A program made the position numbers and the translations under genes. Shown piece after piece: positions 35,620-48,150 of a DNA stretch of 64,000 nucleotides (positions within the stretch are counted from its first letter, which is position 1; each line of letters opens with the position of its first letter). The notes below the pieces were generated by a model. That model was not told where the DNA came from. It did not search any database and saw only the letters and a program-made list of their open reading frames with translations. This stretch comes from Lepturacanthus savala (taxonomy: Eukaryota > Chordata > Actinopteri > Scombriformes > Trichiuridae), in NCBI GenBank assembly GCA_030544235.1, contig CM060475.1, positions 8,143,409 through 8,207,408 on the forward strand. The letters are read 5' to 3'.

Positions 35620-38600
35620 GGTTGTTCGCTCTGAGTTACACTGTTAGCTCTGAGTTACACTGTTAGCTCTGAGTTGCACTGTTAGCTCTGAGTTACACTG
35701 TTAGCTCTGAGTTGCACTGTTAGCTCTGAGTTACACTGTTAGCTCTGAGTTACACTGTTAGCTCTGAGTTACACTGTTAGCTCTGACTTAGATTGTTAGC
35801 TCTGAATTACCTTGTTAGCTCTGAGTTACACTGTTAGCTCTGAGTTACACTGTTAGCTCTGAGTTATCTCCTTTGCTCTGAGTTACACTGTTAGCTCTCA
35901 CTTAGATTGTTAGCTCTGAATTACCTTGTTAGCTCTGAGTTACACTGTTAGCTCTGAGTTACATTGTTAGCTCTGAGTTACACTATTAGCTCTGAGTTAC
36001 CCTGTTAGCTCTGAGTTACATTGTTAGCTCTGAGTTACACTGTTAGATCTGAGTTATCTCCTTTGCTCTGAGTTACACTGTTAGCTCTGAGTTACACTGC
36101 TAGCTCTGAGTTACCTTGTTAGCTCTGAGTTACACTGTTAGCTCTGAGTCACACTGCTAGCTCTGAGTTACCTTGTTAGCTCTGAGTTACACTGTTAGCT
36201 CTGAGTTACACTGTTAGTTCTGAGTTAGATTGTTAGCTCTGAGTTACCTCATTAGCTCTGAGTTACATTGTTAGCTCTAATTACCTTGTTAGCTCTGAGT
36301 TACACTGTTAGCTCTGACTTAGATTGTTAGCTCTGAGTTACACTGTTAGCTCTGAGTTACACTGTTAGCTCTGAATTACACTGTTAGCTCTGAGTTACAT
36401 TGTTAGCTCTGAGTTACACTGTTTGCTCTGAGTTACACTGTTAGCTCTGAGTTACATTGTTAGCTCTGAGTTACACTGTTAGCTCTGAGTTACCCTGTTA
36501 GCTCTGAGTTACATTGTTAGCTCTGAGTTACACTATTAGCTCTGAGTTACCCTGTTAGCTCTGAGTTACACTGTTAGCTCTGAGTTACACTGTTAGCTCT
36601 GAGTTACATTGTTAGCTCTGAGTTACACTGTTAGCTCTGAGTTACCTCGTTAGCTCTGAGTTACACTGTTAGCTCTGAGTTACCTCGTTAGCTCTGAGTT
36701 ACACTGTTAGCTCTGAGTTACATTGTTAGCTCTGAGTTATCTTGTTAGCTCTGACTTACACTGTTAGCTCTGACTTAGATTGTTAGCTCTAATTACCTTG
36801 TTAGCTCTGAGTTACCTCATTAGCTCTGAGTTACACTGTTAGCTCTGACTTAGATTGTTAGCTCTGAATTACTTTGTTAGCTCTGAGTTACATTGTTACC
36901 TCTGAGTTACCCTGTTAGCTCTGAGTTACATTGTTAGCTCTGAGTTACACTGTTAGCTCTGAGTTACCCTGTTAGCTCTGAGTTACATTGTTAGCTCTGA
37001 GTTACACTATTAGCTCTGAGTTACCCTGTTAGCTCTGAGTTACACTGTTAGCTCTGAGTTACACTGTTAGCTCTGAGTTACATTGTTAGCTCTGAGTTAC
37101 ACTGTTAGCTCTGAGTTACACTGTTAGCTCTGAGTTACACTGTTAGCTCTGAGTTACCTCGTTAGCTCTGAGTTACACTGTTAGCTCTGAGTTACCTCGT
37201 TAGCTCTGAGTTACACTGTTAGCTCTGAGTTACCTCGTTAGCTCTGAGTTACACTGTTAGCTCTGAGTTACATTGTTAGCTCTGAGTTATCTTGTTAGCT
37301 CTGACTTACACTGTTAGCTCTGACTTAGATTGTTAGCTCTAATTACCTTGTTAGCTCTGAGTTACCTCATTAGCTCTGAGTTACACTGTTAGCTCTGAAT
37401 TAGATTGTTAGCTCTGAATTACTTTGTTAGCTCTGAGTTACATTGTTAACTCTGAGTTACACTGTTAGCTCTGAGTTACATTGTTAGCTCTGAGTTACAT
37501 TGTTAGCTCTGAGTTACACTGTTAGCTCTGAGTTACCCTGTTAGCTCTGAGTTACCCTGTTAGCTCTGAGTTACATTGTTAGCTCTGAGTTACATTGTTA
37601 GCTCTGAGTTACACTGTTAGCTCTGAGTTACACTGTTAGCTCTCACTTAGATTGTTAGCTCTGAGTTACACTGTTAGCTCTGAGTTACATTGTTAGCTCT
37701 GAGTTATACTGTTAGCTTTGAGTTAGATTGTTAGCTTTGAGTTAGATTGTGAGCTCTTGAGTTACATTGTTAGCTCTGAGTTACACTGTTAGCTCTGAGT
37801 TACATTGTTAGCTCTGAGTTACACTGTTAGCTCTGAGTTACCCTGTTAGCTCTGAGTTACATTGTTAGCTCTGAGTTACACTGTTAGCTCTGAGTTACAT
37901 TGTTAGCTCTGAGTTACACTGTTAGCTCTGAGTTACACTGTTAGCTCTCACTTAGATTGTTAGCTCTGAGTTACACTGTTAGCTCTGAGTTACATTGTTA
38001 GCTCTGAGTTATACTGTTAGCTTTGAGTTAGATTGTTAGCTCTGAGTTAGATTGTGAGCTCTGAGTTACATTGTTAGCTCTGAGTTACACTGTTAGCTCT
38101 GAGTTACCCTGTTAGCTCTGAGTTACATTGTTAGCTCTGAGTTACACTGTTAGCTCTGAGTTACATTGTTAGCTCTGAGTTACACTGTTAGTTCTGAGTT
38201 AGATTGTTAGCTCTGAGTTACACTGTTAGCTCTGAGTCACACTGTTAGCTCTGAGTCACACTGTTAGCTCTGAGTTACACTGTTAGCTTTGAATTATCTG
38301 ATTAGCTCTGAGTTACACTGTTAGCTCTAATTACCTTGTTAGCTCTGAGTTACACTGTTAGCTCTGAATTACATTGTTAGCTCTAATTACCTTGTTAGCT
38401 CTGAGTTACATTGTTAGCTCTAATTACCTTGTTAGCTCTGAATTAACTTGTTAGCTCTGAGTGACACAGTTAGCTCTAATTACCTTGTTAGCTCTGAGTT
38501 ACACTGTTAGCTCTGACTTACCTCATTAGCTCTGAGTTACACTGTTAGCTCTGAGTTACACTGTTAGCTCTGACTTAGATTGTTAGCTCTAATTACCTTG

Positions 38601-38885
38601 TTAGCTCTAAGTTACACTGCTAGCTCTGAGTTACACTGCTAGCTCTGAGTTACACTGTTAGCTCTGAGTTACACTGTTAGCTCTGAGTTACATTGTTAGC
38701 TCTGAGTTACACTGTTAGTTCTGAGTTAGATTGTTAGCTCTGAGTTACATTGTTAGCTCTGACTTAGATTGTTAGCTCTGAGTTACATTGTTATCTCTGA
38801 CTTAGATTGTTAGCTCTGAGTTACATTGTTATCTCTGACTTAGATTGTTAGCTCTGAGTTACACAATTAGCTCTGAGTTACATTA
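35620..38885. repeat. 19-bp minisatellite (GTTAGCTCTGAGTTACACT)
   Basis: About 170 units of 19 bp with variants at the ACACT/ACATT/ACCCT/ACCTC/AGATT positions. Long blocks recur, for example the run around 36600-36890 and that around 37140-37440. The array begins about 190 bp after the PUDP stop codon. Confidence 0.96.
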
Positions 38886-39894
38886 CACCTTCAGATCTTC
38901 ATGCCTACATATCAAAAACACGTAACCCCCAGAAGTTACTTCCCTTTTACTTTTACCTTCTACTAACATCAAGGCGCAAACAGGAAGCAGCTAGCGTAAA
39001 GTAATCCTTTAAGAAGGCAGCATGGTAGGACGTGAGTCCCTCATGAAGGTCCCCGTAGGAGCTTTGGCTCTTCCAGAATAAACAGCGCGACGTGTTGATG
39101 AATGAGGCCCATTATCTCCAGTCCTGTTGTCCCCACATTAACAGTCTGCTGCAGCTCAGGAACATCGTCCTCCTTGATACGCTGTGATTTATGTGACTGT
39201 CATGGCCGACGTGCACCGACCCCTGAGCAGCGCAATAAAATATTCATATCAGCGCAGGACACATTGAGCTTTTCCTTTACAGGAAACCCAAAGCAAACAA
39301 AGCGGCGTGTCACCGCACCTGGAGGCGTCCGGTCTAGCTACCCTCATCTCAGGAAAAGGAACTCCGGGAACGATCAAGCAATGAGTCCGATTGGCTGTGA
39401 CCAACGAGCTGAACCCAAATCAGAAACCAATCTTCTTCTTGGCTGGAGAACAAGATCCGGATACAGCGTCGTGTCAGAGGTCAATTGGGAGCGATTCGTC
39501 CGTGCGGGTTTTGAAGAGTGATTTTAACATCTCTGACATCACCGTGGTTCAAAGTCATTTGAAGGTTCCCGTCGCCCTTAATGTGACTTGACTTTCCGTG
39601 AAATGTAAAAACTGTACAAAATACTATCATGTCCCATTGACTTCAGTTCCCATGAATCACCTGTGTGACCCTTTCCTCTGCGAGTGATTCGTCCGTGCGG
39701 ATTTTGCGTTTTGAAGAGTGATTTTAACATCTCTGACATCACCGTGGTTCAAAGTCGATTTGAAGGTTTCCGTCGCCCTTGATGCGACTTGGCTTTCCGT
39801 GGAATGTAATCACCTGTGATGCTAATGCTAACGGCTCACTTGGTGGAACAGGAGCTCTGATTTCCTGCAGTTTTCATTTTCACGAAACAGAACT
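38886..39894. other. unique region with a 120-bp duplication
   Basis: The segment GATTCGTCCGTGCGG ... CTTTCCGTG.AATGTAA at about 39495-39608 recurs at about 39687-39810 with substitutions and a small insertion. A 139-codon plus-strand frame (39102-39521) overlaps other frames and has no recognisable motif. I do not call it a gene. Confidence 0.5.
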
Positions 39895-40240
39895 TCTCTG
39901 GTCTCCAACAGCTTCAGATCTTCTTTGATCTCTAACAGCTTCAGATCTTCTTTGATCTTTAACAGCTTCAGATCTTCTCTGGTCTTTAACAGCTTCAGAT
40001 CTTCTCTGATCTTTAACAGCTTCAGATCTTCTTTGATCTTTAACAGCTTCAGATCTTCTTTGATCTTCAACACCTTCAGATCTTCTTTGATCTTCAACAC
40101 CTTCAGATCTTCTTTGATCTTTAACAGCTTCAGATCTTCTCTGGTCTTTAACACCTTCAGATCTTCTTTGATCTTTAACAGCTTCAGATCTTCTTTGATC
40201 TTTAAGAAGATCAAAGAAGATCTTCTTAAAGATCAAAGAT
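39895..40240. repeat. 27-bp minisatellite ending in an inverted copy
   Basis: About 12 units of 27 bp (CTTCAGATCTTCTTTGATCT plus TTAACAG). At 40187-40222 the array folds back: GATCTTCTTTGATCTT is followed at once by TAAGAAGATCAAAGAAGATC, its reverse complement. A further inverted AAAGATCAAAGATCTTTAAG follows. Confidence 0.93.
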
Positions 40241-40615
40241 CTTTAAGACCTGTTTACATAAAACAAAACAAACAACCGTAAGTGTGATTGCCGTGTTTAC
40301 TCTCGCCATGGCAACAAAGACGTGGAACATAAAACAGGATTAACTTCAAAGAGAATTAAGTTCAATCTTCAGGAACATGAATTTGACGTGAACCTGTTCC
40401 ATATTTAAAGCTCCGTTCTTCCGACAAATGGTCATTTCTGCCTGAATTCCTGCCGTGCTGCAGTTATTTTTGGTCAAAGTCTCGTGAGGGTTGTTTTTAG
40501 AGCAGCATCAACCTGATTCTGTCAAACCTTCACCTGCAGCTTCAGGTGAAGGAAATCAAAGAAGGTGAAGAATCCATCTACGCTAGAAATCTATGGAAGT
40601 ATATGGAATAATTAT
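40241..40615. other. unique spacer
   Basis: Unique sequence with no supported gene or signal. A short AGGTGAAGGAAATCAAAGAA pair precedes the next array. Confidence 0.4.
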
Positions 40616-41745
40616 GTCCATCATCTGTCCATCATCTGTCCATCATCTGTCCATCATCTGTTCATCATCTGTCCATCATCTGTCCATCATCTGTCCATCA
40701 TCTGTCCTTCATCTGTTCATCATCTGTCCATCATCTGTCCATCATCTGTCCATCATTGTCCATCATCTGTCCTTCATCTGTTCATCATCTGTCCTTCATC
40801 TGTCCTTCATCTGTCCATCATCTGTTCATCATCTGTTCATCATCTGTCCATCATCTGTTCATCATCTGTCCATCATCTGTCCATCATCTGACCTCCATCT
40901 GTTCATCATCTGTCCATCATCTGTTCATCATCTGTCCTTCATCTGTCCATCATCTGTTCATCATCTATCCTTCATCTGTCCATCATCTGTCCATCATCTG
41001 TCCATCATCTGTCCATCTGTCCTCCATCTGTCCATCATCTGTTCATCATCTGTCCATCATCTGTCCATCTGTCCTCCATCTGTCCATCATCTGTCCTTCA
41101 TCTGTCCATCATCTGTTCATCATCTGTCCTTCATCTGTCCATCATCTGTCCTTCATCTGTTCATCATCTGTTCATCATCTGTCCATCATCTGTTTATCAT
41201 CTGTCCATCATCTGTCCTCCATCTGTCCATCATCTCTCCTCCATCTCTCCTCCATCTCTCCATCATCTCTCCATCATCTGTCCTCTATCTCTCCTCCATC
41301 TCCTCCATCTCTCCATCATCTCTCCTCCATCTCCTCCATCTCCTCCATCTCTCCATCATCTCTCCATCATCTCTCCTTCATCTCTCCTCCATCTCTCCAT
41401 CATCTCTCCTCTATCTCTCCATCATCTCTCCATCATCTCTCCTTCATCTCTCCATCATCTCTCCTCCATCTCTCCATCATCTGTCCTCCATCTCCATCAT
41501 CTCTCCATCATTTTTCCTCTATCTCTCCTTCATCTCTCCTCCATCTCTCCATCATCCCTCCATCATCTCTCCTCTATCTCTCCATCATCTCTCCATCATC
41601 TCTCCTCCATCTCTCCTCCATCTCTCCATCATCTCTCCATCATCTCTCCTCCATCTCTCCATCATCCCTCCATCATTTCTCCATCATCTCTCCATCATCT
41701 CTCCATCATCTCTCCATCATCCCTCCATCATTTCTCCCTTGTCTC
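40616..41745. repeat. 11-bp minisatellite (CATCATCTGTC to CATCATCTCTC)
   Basis: About 100 units. The left half is CATCATCTGTC and TTCATCTGTC. From about 41230 the units change to CATCATCTCTC and CTCCATCTCTC. The 11-bp period rotates through three frames without stops, giving 330-390-codon plus-strand frames of SIICPSSVHHL type. I regard these as spurious. Confidence 0.95.
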
Positions 41746-42154
41746 CTGCTTTAAGGTTAAATATTTAAATTGCAGCATGAACTAGTTAAAGTCTTTGAAG
41801 TTTTCTAATAAAGGTCACAGCATCTGTTAAAGGTCAAAGGTCAGAGACATGATTTCTTTACTAATTTACTTTCAAACATTGAGTTTTAAATCATTAATAA
41901 ATAGCTGTTAGCTGTTAGCTGCTGGCTGTTAGCCGTTAGCATATACGTTTATACGATACACATATACATATACATATTCTCATCATTCCATTCATTCTTC
42001 TAATTAATCAGCTTCATTAGCATGAATAAATAAACATGTTGTTGTCAAAGTCATATTTTATTATCATTTAAAAACAGTGTTTGATTACAACTGATTACAA
42101 GTAGAGTTGAGTTCTTCTTCCTTCAAACACCTTCAAATACTGAGCTCAGATTTC
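41746..42154. other. AT-rich unique spacer
   Basis: Contains a short GCTGTTAGCTGTTAGC repeat near 41905 and an ATACATATACATA stretch near 41950. No gene is seen. Confidence 0.4.
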
Positions 42155-42975
42155 TACTGTCTACCTGTCCACCTGTCTACCAGTCTACCTGTCTACCAGT
42201 CTACCTGTCTACCTGTCTACCAGTCTACCTGTCCACCTGTCTACCTGTCCACTTAACCACCTGTCCACCTGTTTACCTGTCCACTTAACCACCTGTTTAC
42301 CTGTCTACCTGTCTACCTGTCCACTTATCCACCTGTCTACCAGTCTACCTGTCTACCTGTCCACTTATCCACCTGTCCACCTGTCTACCAGTCCACCTGT
42401 CTACCTGTCCACCTGTCCACCTGTCTACCTGTCCACCTGTCCACTTAACCACCTGTCCACCTGTTTACCTGTCTACCTGTCCACTTATCCACCTGTCTAC
42501 CTTTCCACCTGTCTACCTGTCCATCTGTCTACCTGGCCACTTATCCACCTGTCTACCTTTCCACCTGTCTACCTGTCCATCTGTCTACCTGGCCACTTAT
42601 CCACCTGTCTACCTGTCCACTTATCCACCTGTCCACCTGTCTACCTGTCCACCTGTCTACCTTTCCACCTGTCTACCTGTCCATCTGTCTACCTGGCCAC
42701 TTATCCACCTGTCTACCTGTCTACCTGTCCACCTGTCTACCTGTCTACCTGTCCTCAGTCAATGGTCTGACACACTCTGTCTTCTCTGGGCAGCCTTGTC
42801 TGCCTGTCTGTCTCTCTCTCTCTCTCTGTCTGACTCTATCTGTCTCTGTCTCCTTGTCTGCCTGTCTCTCTCTCCTTGTCTGCCTGTCTCTCTCTCTCTC
42901 TGTCTGACTCTATCTGTCTCTGTCTCCTTGTCTGCCTGTCTCTCTCTCCTTGTCTGTCTGTCTCTCCTGTCTCAT
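42155..42975. repeat. 8-bp CTGTCTAC/CTGTCCAC array followed by CTGTCTCT repeat
   Basis: From 42155 to 42755 the sequence is tandem CTGTCTAC and CTGTCCAC with ACTTATCCAC and ACTTAACCAC variants. From 42790 to 42970 it becomes CTGTCTCTCTCTC with CCTTGTCTGC. Both are CT-rich simple repeats. Confidence 0.93.
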
Positions 42976-43119
42976 GTCGGTGTAACACTGATCTTGTGAC
43001 AGCAGTTACTATAGAAACTGCAGTAATTAAAGGAGCAGCTGCAGTTCACATTAATCAGTGGTTCCATCATGGAGGAAGAAACCTCCACCATCAATAAATG
43101 GTTAAGGTTCCCATCAGTG

Positions 43120-43262
43120 ATTAGTCTGCTGCTGTCACCTTTAGTGCTGCTGTCACCTTTATTGCTGCTGTCACCTTTATTGCTGCTGTCACCTTTAGTG
43201 CTGCTGTCACCTTTAGTGCTGCTGTCACCTTTAGTGCTGCTGTCACCTTAATCTGCTGCTGT
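43120..43262. repeat. 18-bp minisatellite (GTGCTGCTGTCACCTTTA)
   Basis: About seven units of 18 bp. The stretch just before (42976-43119) and after (43263-43370) is unique apart from GGAGGAGGAG strings. No gene is called there. Confidence 0.93.
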
Positions 43263-43370
43263 CGCCTTAGTGACCTTGGAGGAGGAGGAGCAGCAGGAGG
43301 TGGAGGCTCCTCATGGTGCTGAAGGAGGAGGAGCTAAATTGCTGTAAGCGCAGGTTAGCTAATCCTTCAG

Positions 43371-45905
43371 TCTAACTTTAACCCTAACCTTAACCTGAAC
43401 CCTGACTTTAACCTGAACCCTGACTTTAACCTGAACCCTGATTTTTACCTGAAACCTGACCTTAACCTGAACCCTAACTTTAACCCTAATTTTAACCTGA
43501 ACCCTGACTTTAACCTGAACCCTAACTTTAACACTAATTTTAACCTGAACCCTGGCTTTAACCTGAACCCTAACTTTAACCTGAACCCTGACTTTAACCT
43601 GAACCCTGACTTTAACCTGAACCCTGACTTTAACCTGAACCCTGACTTTAACCTGAACCCTAACTTTAAACCTAACTTTAACCTGAACCCTGACTTTAAC
43701 CTGAAACCTGACCTTAACCTGAACCCTAACTTTAACCTTAACATTAACCTGAACCCTGACTTTAACCTGAACCCTGACTTTAACCTAAACCCTAACTTTA
43801 ACCTGAACCCTAACTTTAAACCTAACTTTAACCTGAACCCTGACTTTAACCTGAACCCTAACTTTAAACCTAACTTTAACCTGAACCCTGACTTTAACCT
43901 GAAACCTGACCTTAACCTGAACCCTAACTTTAACCTTAACATTAACATTAACCTGAACCCTGACTTTAACCTGAACCCTGACTTTAACCTAAACCCTAAC
44001 TTTAACCTGAAACCTGACCTTAACCTGAACCCTAACTTTAACCTTAACATTAACCTGAACCCTGACTTTAACCTGAACCCTAACTTTAACCTGAACCCTA
44101 ACTTTAAACCTAACTTTAACCTGAACCCTAACTTTAACCTGAACCCTGACTTTAACCTGAAACCTGACCTTAACCTGAACCCTAACTTTAACCCTAATTT
44201 TAACCTGAACCCTGACTTTAACCTGAACCCTAACTTTAACACTAATTTTAACCTGAACCCTGGCTTTAACCTGAACCCTAACTTTAACCTGAACCCTGAC
44301 TTTAACCTGAAACCTGACCTTAACCTGAACCCTAACTTTAACCTTAACATTAACCTGAACCCTGACTTTAAACCTAACTTTAACCTGAACCCTGACTTTA
44401 ACCTGAACCCTGACTTTAACCTGAACCCTGACTTTAACCTGAACCCTAACTTTAAACCTAACTTTAACCTGAACCCTGACTTTAACCTGAAACCTGACCT
44501 TAACCTGAACCCTAACTTTAACCTTAACATTAACCTGAACCCTGACTTTAACCTGAACCCTGACTTTAACCTAAACCCTAACTTTAACCTGAACCCTAAC
44601 TTTAAACCTAACTTTAACCTGAACCCTGACTTTAACCTGAACCCTAACTTTAAACCTAACTTTAACCTGAACCCTGACTTTAACCTGAAACCTGACCTTA
44701 ACCTGAACCCTAACTTTAACCTTAACATTAACATTAACCTGAACCCTGACTTTAACCTGAACCCTGACTTTAACCTAAACCCTAACTTTAACCTGAAACC
44801 TGACCTTAACCTGAACCCTAACTTTAACCTTAACATTAACCTGAACCCTGACTTTAACCTGAACCATAACTTTAACCTGAACCCTAACTTTAAACCTAAC
44901 TTTAACCTGAACCCTAACTTTAACCTGAACCCTGACTTTAACCTGAAACCTGACCTTAACCTGAACCCTAACTTTAACCTTAACATTAACCTGAACCCTG
45001 ACTTTAACCTGAACCCTAACTTTAACCTGAACCCTAACTTTAACCTGAAACCTGACCTTAACCTGAACCCTAACTTTAACCTTAACATTAACCTGAACCC
45101 TGACTTTAACCTGAACCCTAACTTTAACCTGAACTCTAACTTTAACCTTAAAATTAACCTGAACCCTGACCTTAACCTGAACCCTAACTTTAACCTTAAC
45201 ATTAACCTGAACCCTGACTTTAACCTGAACCCTGACTTTAACCTGAACCCTAACTTTAACTTAAACCCTGACCTTAACCTGAACCCTAACTTTAACCCTA
45301 ATTTTAACCTGATCCCTGGCTTTAACCTGAACCCTAACTTTAACCTGAACCCTAACTTTAAACCTAACTTTAACCTTTACCCTGACTTTAACCTGAAACC
45401 TGACCTTAACCTGAACCCTAACTTTAACCTTAACATTAACCTGAACCCTGACTTTAACCTGAACCCTAACTTTAACCTGAACCCTGACCTTAACCTGAAC
45501 CCTAACTTTAACCCTAATTTTAACCTGAACCCTGACCTTAACCTGAACCCTAACTTTAACCTTAACATTAACCTGAACCCTGACTTTAACCTGAAACCTG
45601 ACCTTAACCTGAACCCTAACTTTAACCTGAACCCTAACTTTAAACCTAACTTTAACCTGAACCCTGACTTTAACCTGAAACCTGACCTTAACCTGAACCC
45701 TAACTTTAACCTTAAAATTAACCTGAACCCTGACTTTAACCTGAACCCTAACTTTAAACCTAACTTTAACCTGAACCCTGACTTTAACCTGGACCCTAAA
45801 TTTAACCTGCTGCTATTTTCAGCTATATGTAGGTCAGGGTTCAGGTTAAAGTCAGGGTTCAGGTTAAAGTCAGGGTTCAGGTTAAAGTTAGGGTTCAGGT
45901 TAAAC
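43371..45905. repeat. 18-bp minisatellite (AACCCTGACTTTAACCTG) with inverted end
   Basis: About 140 units based on 18 bp, with AACCCTAACTTTAACCTG, AAACCTGACCTTAACCTG and shortened CCTAACTTTAAA variants. A higher-order repeat of about 786 bp is seen: the rare AACATTAACATTAACC at about 43938 recurs at about 44724. At 45833-45905 the last four units are inverted (CAGGGTTCAGGTTAAAGT). A 585-codon minus-strand frame arises from the 18-bp period and is not taken as a gene. Confidence 0.95.
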
Positions 45906-46199
45906 AAGGTTAAACGAGTGAAAGAAGAAGGATGTCAGTCTTCCTGGATCAGTAGCCCCCCCCCCCTCCACCCCCCAAACCTCCAGCAGCGGTGACTCGT
46001 CTGCAGATCCACCTGAAAAATCCTCCAGCAGCACGCGAGGGTACAGCTGGAGATGTGGATGATATCACTATAGCAACGGTGACTATGGGATGCTTTCTGT
46101 CGGCTGCAGCCTCCTCCACTGCAGAGATGATGTGGGGAACGTCTCTGAGGTTCGTTGTGTTACAGCTGCTCAAGGAGCTCCTGTAGTTTCTGTTAGAGC
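45906..46199. other. unique CpG-containing island, both strands open
   Basis: Frames of 64 codons (plus, 45992-46186) and 74 codons (minus, 45949-46173) overlap. Neither has a motif I recognise, and no clear splice sites frame them. It could hold an exon, but I cannot support one. Confidence 0.3.
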
Positions 46200-46510
46200 T
46201 GCAGCAGAACTACAGCTCCCTCATATGGCTGCAGGAGGAACTACAGCTCCCTCACATGGCTGCAGGAGGAACTACAGCTCCCTCATATGGCTGCAGGAGG
46301 AACTACAGCTCCCTCACATGGCTGCAGGAGGAACTACAGCTCCCTCATATGGCTGCAGGAGGAACTACAGCTCCCTCACATGGCTGCAGGAGGAACTACA
46401 GCTCCCCCATATGGCTGCAGGAGGAACTACAACTCCCTCATATGGCTGCAGGAGGAACTACAGCTCCCTCATATGACTGCAGGAGGAACTACAACTCCCT
46501 CATATGGCTA
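46200..46510. repeat. 31-bp minisatellite (GGCTGCAGGAGGAACTACAG)
   Basis: About ten units of 31 bp, alternating CTCCCTCATAT and CTCCCTCACAT ends. The following 46511-46795 is AT-rich unique sequence. Confidence 0.95.
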
Positions 46511-46795
46511 CATCTTGAATCGATAGACCTAAAAGCAGAACAAAGATGAATATTTCTAAAATATTTCCACTTTTAGAAATATGAAATACAGTATTTGAAT
46601 TATTTACAGGTAGACATCATGAAATAAACATATATATATATAAATAAATAGAGATTTAAATTGAAAGTTAAACATAATGAACATCTTGGGCAAATTGCTG
46701 TTTGTTAAACTGGCTACAGGTCAAGTTGGATTCATATTATTTGATCTCTCCCTTTTCTCTCTTCTCCATAGTGAAACAACTTCAGCAAGTAACCT

Positions 46796-47632
46796 GAAGT
46801 CAGCTGATGTCACCTGATGTCACCTGAAGTCACCTGTAGTCACCTGAAGTCACCTGAAGTCACCTGTAGTCACCTGATGTCACCTGATGTCACCTGAAGT
46901 CAGCTGATGTCACCTGTAGTCACCTGAAGTCAGCTGATGTCACCTGATGTCACCTGAAGTCACCTGATGTCACCTGATGTCACCTGATGTCACCTGAAGT
47001 CACCTGATGTCACCTATAGTCACCTGCTGTCACCTGAAGTCACCTGAAGTCACCTGAAGTCACCTGATGTCACCTGAAGTCACCTGTAGTCACCTGATGT
47101 CACCTGTAGTCACCTGATGTCACCTGAAGTCACCTGTAGTCACCTGTAGTCACCTGATGTCACCTGATGTCACCTGATGTCACCTGATGTCACCTGTAGT
47201 CACCTGATGTCACCTGTAGTCACCTGATGTCACCTGATGTCACCTGATGTCACCTGATGTCACCTGATGTCACCTGTAGTCACCTGATGTCACCTGAAGT
47301 CACCTGATGTCACCTGATGTCACCTGAAGTCACCTGAAGTCACCTGAAGTCACCTGAAGTCACCTGTATGTCACCTGATGTCACCTGTAGTCACCTGATG
47401 TCACCTGTATGTCACCTGATGTCACCTGAAGTCACCTGATGTCACCTGATGTCACCTGATGTCACCTGATGTCACCTGTAGTCACCTGATGTCACCTGAT
47501 GTCACCTGAAGTCACCTGAAGTCACCTGATGTCACCTGATGTCACCTGATGTCACCTGATGTCACCTGAAGTCACCTGATGTCACCTGATATCACCTGAT
47601 GTCACCTGATGTCACCTGAAGTCACCTGATGC
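46796..47632. repeat. 10-bp minisatellite (CACCTGATGT), E-box array
   Basis: About 83 units of 10 bp (CACCTGATGT, CACCTGAAGT, CACCTGTAGT). Almost every unit contains CACCTG, an E-box core. Confidence 0.96.
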
Positions 47633-48150
47633 TCCAGTATGAAGCTCCATCCTAGTATGAAGTTCCGTCCTAGTATGAAGCTCCGCTCCAGTGTAAAGCT
47701 CCGCTCCAGTGTAAAGCTCCACCCCAGAGTGAAGCCCCGCCCCCAGTATGAAGCTCCACCCCAGTATGAAACTCCATCTTAGTATGAAGCTCCGCTCCAG
47801 CGTGAAGCTCTGCTCCAGCGTGAAGCTCCGCCCCATTGTGAAGATCCGTCCTAGTATGAAGCTCCGCCCCAGAGTTAAGCCCCGCCCTCAGTATGAAGCT
47901 CCGCCCCAGTGTGAAACTCCGTCCTAATATGAAGCTCCGCCCCAGAGTTAAGCCCCGCCCTCAGTATGAAGCTCCGCCCCAGTATGAAACTCCATCCTAG
48001 TATGAAGCTCCACCCCAGTGTGAAGCTCCGCTCCGGTGTGAAGCCCCGCCCCCAGTATGAAGCTCCGTCCTAGTATGAAACTCCGCCCTGGTATGAAGCC
48101 CCGCCCCAGAGTGAAGCCCCGCCCTCAGTATGAAGCTCCGCCCCAGTGTG
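47633..48150. repeat. 18-19-bp minisatellite (CCCCAGTATGAAGCTCCG)
   Basis: About 28 units around AGTATGAAGCTCCGCCCC, with CAGTGTGAAGCTCC and CAGAGTTAAGCCCCG variants. It follows directly on the E-box array. Confidence 0.93.

Noticed and set aside
39102..39521. 139-codon plus-strand open frame
   Set aside because: No motif, overlapping open frames, no splice context, and part of it lies in a 120-bp duplicated segment. Not enough support for a gene.
40593..41768. Plus-strand 391-codon frame rich in SIICPSSVHHL
   Set aside because: The 11-bp unit cycles through three frames without stops. It is simple repeat, not a gene.
43445..45202. 585-codon minus-strand open frame of LKLGFRLKSGFR repeats
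   Set aside because: An 18-bp repeat without stops explains it fully. The frame ends where the array phase changes.
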